DNA of 64,000 nt. It comes from Stigmatella aurantiaca. Lineage in GTDB: Bacteria > Myxococcota > Myxococcia > Myxococcales > Myxococcaceae. Of this stretch, positions 31,479-39,896 are shown piece by piece. Location: contig NZ_FOAP01000001.1 of the NCBI RefSeq assembly GCF_900109545.1, forward strand, positions 620,001 through 684,000, written 5' to 3'. A program made the translations under genes and the position numbers. Positions within the stretch are counted from its first letter, which is position 1; each line of letters begins with the position of its first letter. The notes below the pieces were generated by a model. The model did not search any database, was not told the origin of the DNA, and worked only from the letters and a program-made list of their open reading frames with translations.

Positions 31479-32375
31479 ATGGATGTCCTCTCCCAGTCCT
31501 TTCGCGTCCTTGGCGATGCGACACGGCTGCGGATCCTGCGCCTCGTGGCCCAAGCTCCGCTGAACGTGACGGAATTGGTGTCCCTGGTGGGCGTGGCGCA
31601 ATCCTCCGTCTCCCACCACCTGGGCAAGCTCAAGGGGCTGGGGCTCATCCGCGAGGAGCGCCAGGCTGGCTACAGCTACTACTCCCTGGCCCTGGAGCAG
31701 GCAGACAGCCGCTGGCCGCTCATCCGCCTGGCCCAGGAGGCCGAGGACGACACCGGCGACTCCGCCCGGCTGAAGGACCTGCTCCGCGCGCGCGAGGACC
31801 GGCAGGCGCTCAACGAGCGGCTCCTCGAGCCCGGCCAGTCCTGGTCCTTGTGGGCGGGCGCGCTCGCCTCGCTGCTGCCCCCCCTGGACGTGGCGGACTT
31901 TGGCTGTGGCACCGGCACGCTCTCGGTGGCCATCGCCCGCTGGGCCCACCGCGTCTGGGCCATTGATCAAAACCCCGAGGCGCTCACCCAGGCCAAGGAG
32001 CGCGCCGCGCGCGAGGGCCGCTCCAACATCCAGTTCCTGTGCGAGAACCTGCACCGGCTGTCCCTGCCCGCGGGCGAGCGGGATCTCGTCGTCATCTCCC
32101 AGAGCCTGCACCACGTGGAGTCCCCGGAGGCGGTGCTGGCCGAGGCCTCCCGGCTGCTCAAGCCCGGGGGCAAGCTGGTGGTGCTGGAGCTGATGACGCA
32201 CGAGGAGCGCTGGGTTCTCGACCGGCTGGGCCACAAGCACCTGGGCTTCTCGCCCGAATTTCTCGAGGCCGCGTTGCGTGAGACCGGCTTCCAATCTCTC
32301 AACCGTGAGGTCCACGCGCGCGACGGGGCCAGTCCGTTTCGCGTGTTCCTCCTGACCGGAGTCAAAGCCGCATGA
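31479..32375 (+). CDS. ArsR-type regulator fused to a SAM-methyltransferase-like domain (SahR-like)
   Basis: The protein is 298 residues. Residues 1-85 are an ArsR winged helix (FRVLGDATRLRILRLV, QSSVSHHLGKLKGLGLI, GYSYYSL). Residues about 125-298 are a class I methyltransferase fold: motif I VADFGCGTGTLSVA, IDQNPEAL, and post-motif LLKPGGKLVVLEL. The same fusion is known for SahR, which senses S-adenosylhomocysteine and controls methionine-cycle genes in proteobacteria. Here its stop overlaps the metH start by 4 bp, which strongly supports control of methionine synthesis. Whether the C-terminal domain still methylates or only binds ligand is not known. Confidence 0.9.
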   Translation: MDVLSQSFRVLGDATRLRILRLVAQAPLNVTELVSLVGVAQSSVSHHLGKLKGLGLIREERQAGYSYYSLALEQADSRWPLIRLAQEAEDDTGDSARLKDLLRAREDRQALNERLLEPGQSWSLWAGALASLLPPLDVADFGCGTGTLSVAIARWAHRVWAIDQNPEALTQAKERAAREGRSNIQFLCENLHRLSLPAGERDLVVISQSLHHVESPEAVLAEASRLLKPGGKLVVLELMTHEERWVLDRLGHKHLGFSPEFLEAALRETGFQSLNREVHARDGASPFRVFLLTGVKAA

Positions 32376-35300
32376 GCCACCTGCCCGCCCCCCTGCCGCT
32401 GCCCCCTGGTGAGAATGGCCGCCGCGTCGAGGCTCTGCGCGCCGCGATGCGCGAGCGCGTCCTGGTGCTCGACGGGGCCATGGGCACGCTCATCCAGGCC
32501 CAGAACCTCAAGATGAACGACTTCGGCGGGGCCGAGTACGAGGGCTGCAACGAGCACCTCGTCCTCACCCGGCCCGACGTCATCCAGGGCATCCACGCGG
32601 AGTACTTCGCCGCGGGCGCGGACGTGACGGAGACGGACTCCTTTGGCGGCACGCCCCTGGTGCTCGCCGAGTTCGGCCTGGGCCACAAGGCGCTGGAGAT
32701 CAACATCGCGGCCTCGCGGCTGGCCCGCCAGGCCGCCGCCGACGCCGAGGCGAAGGACGGCCGGATGCGCTGGGTGGCCGGCTCCATCGGCCCCACCACC
32801 AAGGCCATCTCCGTGACGGGCGGCATCACCTTCGACGAGCTGGTGGACCAGTTCGCGGCGCAGACCGAGGGCCTGGCCATCGGTGGCTCGGACTACCTGC
32901 TGGTGGAGACGTGCCAGGACACCCGCAACGTGAAGGCGGCGCTCCTGGGCATCGAGCGGGCCTTCCGCAAGCTCGGCTACGCGCTGCCCGTGGCGGTGTC
33001 CGGCACCATCGAGCCCATGGGGACGATGCTGGCGGGCCAGTCCGTGGAGAGCCTCGCCGCGTCGCTGGAGCACGTGGAGCTGCTCTACCTGGGGCTCAAC
33101 TGCGCCACCGGCCCGGAGTTCATGACGGACCACCTGCGCTCCCTGTCCGGCATGAGCCCCTTCGCCGTCTCGTGCGTGCCCAACGCGGGCCTGCCGGACG
33201 AGAACGGCAACTACCTGGAGTCGCCGGAGATGCTCGCCCGCTCGCTGCGGCGCTTCTGTGAACATGGCTGGCTCAACGTGGTGGGGGGCTGTTGTGGCAC
33301 GCGCCCCAGCCACATCCGCGCCATCGCCGAGGCGGTGAAGGGGCTGCGGCCCCGGATGTCCACGGCCAAGCCGCGCTCCACGCTGTCCGGCGTGGACTTC
33401 CTGGAGGTGACGGACGACCTGCGCCCCATCATCGTGGGCGAGCGCACCAACGTCATCGGCAGCAAGAAGTTCAAGGAGCTCGTCGCCGCCGGGCAGTACG
33501 AGGACGCCTCGGAGGTGGCCCGCGCCCAGGTGAAGCGGGGCGCCCAGGTCATCGACATCTGCCTGGCGAACCCCGACCGGGACGAGCTGGAGGACATGAC
33601 GCGCTTCCTGGACGTGGTCGTCAAGAAGGTGCGGGTGCCCTTGATGATCGACTCCACGGACGAGAAGGTCATCGAGCGGGCGCTCACGTACTGCCAGGGC
33701 AAGGCCATCATCAACTCGGTCAACCTGGAGGACGGCGAGGAGCGCTTCGAGAAGGTGGTGCCCCTGGCGCGCCAGTACGGCGCGGCGCTGGTGGTGGGCT
33801 GCATCGACGAGGTGGGCATGGCCGTCACGCGCCAGCGCAAGCTGGAGGTGGCGAAGCGCTCCGTGGAGCTGCTCACCGGCAAGTACGGGATGAAGGCGGA
33901 GGACCTGTACTTCGATCCGCTGGTGTTCCCGTGTGCCTCGGGCGATGCGCAGTACACGGGCAGCGCGGTGGAGACCATCGAGGGCGTGCGGCTCATCAAG
34001 CAGCACTTCCCCCAGTGCAAGACGGTGCTGGGCATCTCCAACGTGTCCTTCGGCCTGCCCACCGCGGGCCGCGAGGTGCTCAACTCCGTGTTCCTCTACC
34101 ACTGTGTCCAGGCGGGCCTGGACATGGCGCTCGTGAACTCGGAGAAGCTGGAGCGCTACCCGTCGCTGCCCCAGGAGGAGCGCACGCTGTCGGAGGACCT
34201 GCTCTACAACCGGGGCGGAGACCCCGTGACGCCCTTCGCCGCGCACTTCCGCGAGCGCAAGCCGCAGAAGGCCGCCACCAGCTCCCTGCCGCTGGAGGAG
34301 CGGCTGCAGCGCTACATCATCGAGGGCTCGCGCGATGGCCTCTTCGCGGACCTGGACCTGGCGATGGAGAAGTACGGGCCGCTGGAGATCATCAACGGCC
34401 CGTTGATGAAGGGCATGGACGAGGTGGGCCGGCTCTTCGGCGCCAACGAGCTCATCGTCGCCGAGGTGCTCCAGAGCGCCGAGTCCATGAAGGCCGCCGT
34501 GGGCCACCTGGAGCCGCGCATGAGCCAGACGCAGACGGCCACGCGCGGAAAAATCGTCCTCGCCACGGTGAAGGGGGACGTGCACGACATCGGCAAGAAC
34601 CTGGTGGAGATCATCCTCGCCAACAACGGCTTCCAGGTGGTGAACCTGGGCATCAAGGTCCCGCCCGAGCAGCTCGTGCAGGCCGTGCGCGAGCACCGGC
34701 CGGACATGCTCGGCCTGTCGGGCCTGCTGGTGAAGAGCGCGCACCAGATGGTGGCCACCGCGGAGGACCTCAAGCGCGCGGGCGTGGAGGTGCCCATCCT
34801 CGTGGGCGGCGCGGCGCTCAGCCGCAACTTCGTCGACAAGAACATCGCCCCGGCCTACTCGGGCACGGTGGCCTACGCGCAGGACGCCATGAGCGGCCTG
34901 GACCTGGCCAAGCAAATCGTTGATCCCCAGGGGCACGACAAGCTCCGGCAGGAGCTCGCCGAGCGCCGGACGAAGCTCGCCCAGGAGGTGAAGGACCGGC
35001 CCAAGGTGAGCGCCCCCGTCATCCCCGCCACGCGCAGCAAGTCGGTGAAGGTGCTGGAGAAGGTGCCCCCGGTGCCGGACTACGAGCGGCACGTGCTGAC
35101 GAACACGCCGCTCGACCACATCTGGAAGTTCATCAACCCGGTGATGCTCTACGGGCGGCACCTGGGCCTGCGCACCTCCTCACGCGTGCTGGGCACGCCG
35201 GCCGAGGCGGAGCTGAGCAAGACGGAGGAGGGGCGCAAGGCGCTGGCGCTGAAGGATGCGGTGGAGGAGCTGAAGGCCTTCCTGCGCGGCGGGGTGATGC

Positions 35301-35884
35301 ACGCGCGCGCCGTCTTCCAGTTCTTCAAGGCGGGCAGCGACGGCAACCGCGTGCTGCTCTTCGACGGGCTCACGGGCGAGCAGAAGGCCGTCTTCGACTT
35401 CCCCCGCCAGGAGAAGGAGGACGGGGTGTGTCTGGCCGACTACGTGCTGCCGCTGGAGGGTGGGGTGCCGCGCGACAACCTGGGCATGTTCGTCACCACC
35501 GCGGGCGGCGGCATCCGCGAGCTCTCCGAGGGCTTCAAGGCCAAGGGCGAGTTCCTCAAGATGCACGCGGTGCAGGCGCTGGCGCTGGAGACGGCCGAGG
35601 GCTACGCGGAGCTGCTCCACACCCAGCTGCGCAGCATGTGGGGTTTCCCCGACAAGCCGGACATGACCATGCTGGAGCGCTTCCGGGCGGAGTATGAGGG
35701 CAAGCGCTACTCGTTCGGCTACCCGGCGTGCCCCCGGCTGGAGGACCAGGCGGGGCTGTTCGCCGCACTGCGTCCAGAGGAGATCGGCGTGCAGCTGACC
35801 GACGGCTTCATGATGGAGCCGGAAGCGTCCGTGTCCGCCGTCGTCTTCCATCATCCTCAGGCGCACTACTTCTCGGTGACATAG
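32372..35884 (+). CDS. metH: B12-dependent methionine synthase MetH
   Basis: This protein of 1170 residues is close to full length (E. coli MetH is about 1227). In order come a homocysteine methyltransferase domain (about 25-330; zinc Cys in NCATGP and GGCCGTRP), a pterin/methyl-THF domain (about 345-610; IVGERTNVIGSKKFKEL) and a cap. The B12 domain follows with D736-x-H738-xx-G741 in KGDVHDIGKN. A C-terminal AdoMet-binding reactivation domain is marked by RYSFGYPACP. It transfers the methyl group of methyl-THF through cobalamin to homocysteine. It is translationally coupled to the ArsR-methyltransferase gene. No B12 riboswitch is seen, because the regulator gene occupies the upstream region. 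Confidence 0.98.
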   Translation: MSHLPAPLPLPPGENGRRVEALRAAMRERVLVLDGAMGTLIQAQNLKMNDFGGAEYEGCNEHLVLTRPDVIQGIHAEYFAAGADVTETDSFGGTPLVLAEFGLGHKALEINIAASRLARQAAADAEAKDGRMRWVAGSIGPTTKAISVTGGITFDELVDQFAAQTEGLAIGGSDYLLVETCQDTRNVKAALLGIERAFRKLGYALPVAVSGTIEPMGTMLAGQSVESLAASLEHVELLYLGLNCATGPEFMTDHLRSLSGMSPFAVSCVPNAGLPDENGNYLESPEMLARSLRRFCEHGWLNVVGGCCGTRPSHIRAIAEAVKGLRPRMSTAKPRSTLSGVDFLEVTDDLRPIIVGERTNVIGSKKFKELVAAGQYEDASEVARAQVKRGAQVIDICLANPDRDELEDMTRFLDVVVKKVRVPLMIDSTDEKVIERALTYCQGKAIINSVNLEDGEERFEKVVPLARQYGAALVVGCIDEVGMAVTRQRKLEVAKRSVELLTGKYGMKAEDLYFDPLVFPCASGDAQYTGSAVETIEGVRLIKQHFPQCKTVLGISNVSFGLPTAGREVLNSVFLYHCVQAGLDMALVNSEKLERYPSLPQEERTLSEDLLYNRGGDPVTPFAAHFRERKPQKAATSSLPLEERLQRYIIEGSRDGLFADLDLAMEKYGPLEIINGPLMKGMDEVGRLFGANELIVAEVLQSAESMKAAVGHLEPRMSQTQTATRGKIVLATVKGDVHDIGKNLVEIILANNGFQVVNLGIKVPPEQLVQAVREHRPDMLGLSGLLVKSAHQMVATAEDLKRAGVEVPILVGGAALSRNFVDKNIAPAYSGTVAYAQDAMSGLDLAKQIVDPQGHDKLRQELAERRTKLAQEVKDRPKVSAPVIPATRSKSVKVLEKVPPVPDYERHVLTNTPLDHIWKFINPVMLYGRHLGLRTSSRVLGTPAEAELSKTEEGRKALALKDAVEELKAFLRGGVMHARAVFQFFKAGSDGNRVLLFDGLTGEQKAVFDFPRQEKEDGVCLADYVLPLEGGVPRDNLGMFVTTAGGGIRELSEGFKAKGEFLKMHAVQALALETAEGYAELLHTQLRSMWGFPDKPDMTMLERFRAEYEGKRYSFGYPACPRLEDQAGLFAALRPEEIGVQLTDGFMMEPEASVSAVVFHHPQAHYFSVT

Positions 35885-35893
35885 ACTTCCCCC

Positions 35894-36979
35894 ATGAGCG
35901 CGCCCGACATCCGCCGTGCCGTCCAGTTGCTGCCCACCTGTGCCACCACCGGCGTGGGCAGCCTGCCCCACACGCAGGTGGAGCTGGGGCTCCAGGCCGC
36001 GCTGGCGCTGGAGATTCCCTTCTTGCCCCAGCTGCCGAGAAGGGATCCCGCCGAGTACATGATTCCCGCGGCCCTCGAAGGGTTGCCCGGCCTGCGCTTC
36101 GACGAGGACGGCATGTGCACCGTGAACCTCGCCGAGTGGGAGGCGGGGCGCACGGCGTTCGAGGCCAAGCTGGACGAGGCGCTGACCTCCGGACAGCTCG
36201 AGGACTTCGAGCCCACCACGGAGAGCTGCCATGCGTGGCGGCCCTTCCTCTGGGAGGTGGAGCACCGGAAGCTCGCCCTGGTGAAGGCGCAGATCGCCGG
36301 CCCCTTCACGGTGCGCGCGGTGGCGCTCACGAGCGAGGGCGGGGCGCCGCTGGACGTGCCGGGGCTGGACATCGCCATGTACCGGCTGGTGATGGCGCGC
36401 GCGCTGGCGATGGTGAAGGCGCTGCGGCGCGCGAACGCCACGCCGCTCTTCTTCCTGGATGAGCCCGGGCTCTATGCCTTCCAGCGCACGCAGCCCCGCC
36501 ACCTGCTGGCGTTGCAGGAGCTGCGGTTGATGGTGCTGGCGCTGCGCCGGGAGGGCGCCCTGGTGGGCATCCACTGCTGCGGCAACACGGACTGGGCCGC
36601 GCTGTTGAACATCCAGCCGGATGTGCTCTCGCTGGATGTGCGCCTGTCGCTGGACGCGGTGCTGGAGGAGGCCGAGGCGCTGGCGCGCTTTCTCGACTCG
36701 GGGGCCACGCTGAGCCTGGGCATCATCCCCACGGACCTGGCGTCCACCTACAACGTGCAGGAGCTGACCGAGTCGGTGGAGGCCTCGCTGAAGGCGTCGC
36801 TGCCCAAGGGGCGGCGCTTCACCCAGGTGCTCTCCCACGTGCTGCTGACGCCCGCCTGCGGGCTGGCGATGCGCTCGGTGCCGGACATGGAGCGCATCAT
36901 CGGAGAACTGAGGGCCGCTCAGCGCAGCCTGCATGAGACGCTGGACGCTGAGCGAGGCCCGGAGTTCTACGTCATCTGA
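35894..36979 (+). CDS. Short MetE-like/UROD-fold methyltransferase
   Basis: This 361-residue protein matches only the catalytic half of cobalamin-independent methionine synthase. It has TTGVGSLPHT near the N-terminus, LDEPGL, H227-x-C229 in IHCCGNTDW, LSLDVR where MetE has its zinc Glu, and C322 in TPACGLAMR. His, Cys and Cys of the MetE zinc site are thus kept and the acidic ligand may be Asp. It resembles 'core MetE' or Mes-type methionine synthases and uroporphyrinogen decarboxylase-like methyltransferases that use corrinoid donors. It starts 9 bp after metH, so it is co-transcribed. Its true methyl donor is unknown. Confidence 0.85.
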   Translation: MSAPDIRRAVQLLPTCATTGVGSLPHTQVELGLQAALALEIPFLPQLPRRDPAEYMIPAALEGLPGLRFDEDGMCTVNLAEWEAGRTAFEAKLDEALTSGQLEDFEPTTESCHAWRPFLWEVEHRKLALVKAQIAGPFTVRAVALTSEGGAPLDVPGLDIAMYRLVMARALAMVKALRRANATPLFFLDEPGLYAFQRTQPRHLLALQELRLMVLALRREGALVGIHCCGNTDWAALLNIQPDVLSLDVRLSLDAVLEEAEALARFLDSGATLSLGIIPTDLASTYNVQELTESVEASLKASLPKGRRFTQVLSHVLLTPACGLAMRSVPDMERIIGELRAAQRSLHETLDAERGPEFYVI

Positions 36980-36985
36980 AGGTGG

Positions 36986-37237
36986 TTACTGGCGGCCGAG
37001 CTTCAGCTCGCGCTCGGCCTGGTACCAGTCCTGCTCGTTGCTGCCGTGCTCGCCGCCCCGGGCCTGGTAGATTTCATAGGCGCGGCGGGCGATCTGCTCC
37101 TCGGTCGGAGCGCTGCGGACGGGCTCGGGCGCCGGCGTGGCCGCAGCCTTCGGAGCCTCCTTCAGTGCCTCCTTGGGCGCTGCCTTCTGGGGCTCTTTGC
37201 TGGGCGAATTCGACGCTTTGGCGTTTTGCCGGGCCAC
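36986..37237 (-). CDS. DUF2934 family small protein
   Basis: This protein of about 83 residues has a Lys/Ala/Pro-rich disordered N-terminal half. A C-terminal DUF2934 helix pair reads EEQIARRAYEIYQARGGEHGSNEQDWYQAEREL. I chose GTG 37237 because AGGAG lies 6 nt upstream; longer starts lack this. DUF2934 proteins are small and of unknown function, widespread in alpha- and deltaproteobacteria. It converges on the MetE-like gene with a 6-bp gap. Confidence 0.8.
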   Translation of the reverse strand: MARQNAKASNSPSKEPQKAAPKEALKEAPKAAATPAPEPVRSAPTEEQIARRAYEIYQARGGEHGSNEQDWYQAERELKLGRQ

Positions 37238-37348
37238 GGAACACTCCTGGTAGAGGGGTAAACGGCGCCACCATACGCTGCCGGGTCCGGGCTGGATCTG
37301 CCCTTTGGGACTTGGGTTATGGGGTGAACAGCGCCATCCCCCCAATGT

Positions 37349-38464
37349 TCATCGAGCGACATCGGGGAGCACGCCCTTCGCGAGCGCGGCGTCGAGCGCC
37401 CGCTGCATGGCGGTGCTCATGCCCAGCTCCGAGGCCTGGGCGGGCGTGCACCAGCGCAGCTCGTGGAATGCCGCGGCCCGCGACGGCCGCTGGGGACCGG
37501 TGACACGCAGCAGGTGCAGCGTGAGCGCGCGGTGGGTGAGCTGGCGCTTCACCGTGCCGAGCACGCCCTGGGCGGTGAGGGGGACTTCCAGGGCCTCCGA
37601 GAGGCGCGTGGCGGCCTCGGCCTCGGGTGCGCCGGGCGCCACCTCCACGGCGGGCAGCTCCCACAGCCCTCCGAAGAGCCCCTTCTCCGCGCGCCGGGCG
37701 AACAGGAGCGTGTCCCCATGGGGCCACACCGCGAGCGCGAGCGTCAGCAGCTTGGGGGTGGCGCGAACCTTGGCGGGGGGCAGCTCGGCGGTGCGGCCCG
37801 TCTGGTAGGCGAGGCAGGCCTCGCGCACGGGGCACAGCAGGCACAGGGGGCGTTCGGGGCGGCACACCGTCGCTCCGTGCTCCATGAGGGCCTGGTTGAA
37901 GTCCCCGGGCCGCTCGCCCTTCACCAGCGCACCGGCCAGGGCCCACAGGCGGGCCTCTCGCGCCCGGTCCCCAGGCAGGCCTTCCACCACGAAGAGGCGC
38001 GAGAGCACGCGCGCCACGTTGCCATCCACCAGGGGGGCCTCTTCCCCGAAGGCGATGGAGGCCACGGCCCCCGCCGTGTAGCGGCCAAAGCCGGGCAGGG
38101 TGAGCAGGGCCTTGGCGGTGGAGGGGAAGCGTCCGCCGAACTGGGCGGTGACTTCCTGGGCGGCGCGGTGGAGGTTGCGCGCCCGCGAGTAGTAGCCCAG
38201 GCCCTTCCACGCGGCGAGCACGTCCTCCAGCGGCGCCGCCGCCAGGGCCTGCACCGAGGGAAAGCGCGCGAGGAACCGCTCCCAGTAGGGGATGACGGTG
38301 GACACCTGCGTCTGCTGGAGCATGACCTCGCTGAGCCAGATGGCGTATGGCTCTTTCGTGCGGCGCCAGGGGAGATCCCTCTTCTGCCGGTCATACCAGG
38401 CCAGCAGGGGGGCCCGGATGGCGGCGAGCCGTCCGGCATCCAGCGCGGGGACATCCAGGGTCAT
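37349..38464 (-). CDS. mutY: A/G-specific adenine DNA glycosylase MutY
   Basis: The protein is about 371 residues. It has a helix-hairpin-helix glycosylase domain with catalytic E46 in LSEVMLQQTQV, D147 in LVDGNVARV and the hairpin LPGFGRYTAGA. The 4Fe-4S loop has C201-x6-C208-x2-C211-x5-C217. A C-terminal Nudix-like domain for 8-oxo-G recognition (about 235-350) follows. It removes adenine mispaired with 8-oxoguanine. I chose the ATG at 38464; a GTG 12 bp upstream is also possible. The AAA-ATPase gene lies upstream on the same strand, 80 bp away. Confidence 0.97.
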   Translation of the reverse strand: MTLDVPALDAGRLAAIRAPLLAWYDRQKRDLPWRRTKEPYAIWLSEVMLQQTQVSTVIPYWERFLARFPSVQALAAAPLEDVLAAWKGLGYYSRARNLHRAAQEVTAQFGGRFPSTAKALLTLPGFGRYTAGAVASIAFGEEAPLVDGNVARVLSRLFVVEGLPGDRAREARLWALAGALVKGERPGDFNQALMEHGATVCRPERPLCLLCPVREACLAYQTGRTAELPPAKVRATPKLLTLALAVWPHGDTLLFARRAEKGLFGGLWELPAVEVAPGAPEAEAATRLSEALEVPLTAQGVLGTVKRQLTHRALTLHLLRVTGPQRPSRAAAFHELRWCTPAQASELGMSTAMQRALDAALAKGVLPDVAR

Positions 38465-38544
38465 GGCGGCGCGCACCTTACCTGGTTGGTTGTCCGTGGC
38501 GAAGGTTTCTCACCATGTCGGGTGGGCCCTCAAGGCCGCGGGCT

Positions 38545-39795
38545 TCACCACAGCCCGTGCGCTCGCAGCAGCTCTCCCACCGGGCGTGTGCCCTGCTGAT
38601 ACGCGGCGAAGAGCCGCCCGGCCAGCTCCCGGGGCGGGTTCTCCCAGCGGAGCCCCGGCCGGCAGGCCACGAGCGAGGTGTGGACGTCCTCGGCGGAGCG
38701 GAAGGAGACGTGCTCGGGCAGCAGCGGGTTCTGGCTGGTCAGGAAGGACTGCCGCGGGCCCAGCTCCCGGAGGCACGCCTCGGCCCAGCGGGGGTGCAGG
38801 CCACTGGGAAGCTCGTCGGCGATGACGAAGTCCTCGTGCACATCCAGGTAGTAGAGGAAGGACAGCAGCCGCTTCTGCCCGTACCCCAGTGCCTCCTGGG
38901 AGAGGGACGTGCCGTCCGGCCGGGTGAAGAGGAAGGTGAACTGGCCAAAGCCCACCCGTCCTCCGTTCTCGTACGTGCGCTTGTCCAGCACTTCCACCCG
39001 GAGCAGCCCCGAGGTGAAGCCCGCCAGGGCCACGAACTTCGCCAGGAAGCTCTGGGCAAGCTCGTCGTGGCGGAACTCGAGCGCATCGGCCAGGGGCCCC
39101 CGCTCCACGTGGTGGCGCAGCCAGCCGGGCATCCACGTGGGCAGGGCCATCAGCCCCAGGGGAAACACCTCGTCGTTGCGCATCTCCAGGGCGAAGCGGC
39201 TGTCGCCAATCCGGGTGAAGGTCCCCAGCGATTCATCGAACCGCCAGGGGGCCAGCAGGAAGGTGCGGCGCAGGAACTCCTTGAGCCGGTCCTTCAGCTC
39301 CCGCTCCAGGTACTGGGCCGTCATGAACAGCAGCGTCCACACGGAGCGGTCCAGCGGGGACCAGTCCATGGTCCGCGCGTACGCGGACTGGCCATCCACC
39401 TCGCAGAAGAGCCCCGAGGCGGTGGCGCGCATCCGAAGCGAGCAGGCAGGCGCGTCGAGCCGCAGCGTCGCCTCCAGCAGGGGCTCCAGGGCGCGCGAGG
39501 CCCGGGGGGCCTGGCGCAGCACCAGGGCCGCCGGATCCGCAGGGGCGCCGCCCGCCGCGTTCCGGGCCACGATGTCCAGCGCCAGGCCCGGCATCGTCAG
39601 CCCGTATTCCAGGGAAAACTCTTCGTGCAGGAGCGCCGAGAAGTCGGAGATGAGGACGGCGGAGATCAGCTCCAGCAGCGCCGTCCGGCCGGTGCCGTTC
39701 TGTCCCACGAAGAGGTTGAGCGACGGGCCGAAGACGAGCTCGGTGCCCGGGGGCACGGCCCGGTACTGGTGGACCTTGAGGCGCGTGAGCTTCAT
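38545..39795 (-). CDS. RecF/SMC-like AAA ATPase with altered Walker A
   Basis: This 416-residue protein opens with MKLTRLKVHQYRA, the typical start of RecF/OLD-like ATPases. A Walker A-like loop GQNGTGRTA follows (31-39), in which the invariant Lys is Arg37. A signature-like SLSQEALGYGQKRLLSF and Walker B DFVIADELPSGLHP lie in the last third. The middle (about 90-280) is an insertion of unknown function. Arg in place of Lys usually weakens or abolishes ATP hydrolysis, so it may bind nucleotide without turnover. It is divergent from a PD-(D/E)XK nuclease (101 bp apart) and upstream of mutY. That suggests DNA repair or nucleic-acid surveillance. Confidence 0.85.
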   Translation of the reverse strand: MKLTRLKVHQYRAVPPGTELVFGPSLNLFVGQNGTGRTALLELISAVLISDFSALLHEEFSLEYGLTMPGLALDIVARNAAGGAPADPAALVLRQAPRASRALEPLLEATLRLDAPACSLRMRATASGLFCEVDGQSAYARTMDWSPLDRSVWTLLFMTAQYLERELKDRLKEFLRRTFLLAPWRFDESLGTFTRIGDSRFALEMRNDEVFPLGLMALPTWMPGWLRHHVERGPLADALEFRHDELAQSFLAKFVALAGFTSGLLRVEVLDKRTYENGGRVGFGQFTFLFTRPDGTSLSQEALGYGQKRLLSFLYYLDVHEDFVIADELPSGLHPRWAEACLRELGPRQSFLTSQNPLLPEHVSFRSAEDVHTSLVACRPGLRWENPPRELAGRLFAAYQQGTRPVGELLRAHGLW

Positions 39796-39896
39796 GGCGT
39801 CTCACGGAGAGTACCGGTTTGCCTGGCCACATTCGCTTGATTCCTCGCCCGCCCCATTTCTTGCCGGCCGGCCGGGCGCTTAGGATGCTGCCGCGA

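Noticed and set aside
31967-35161. Very long minus-strand open frame (over 1000 codons) opposite metH.
   Set aside because: It is fully antisense to metH, rich in His/Leu/Arg/Val as expected from the codon bias of a GC-rich gene, and contains no recognisable domain or start signal. metH has complete motifs.
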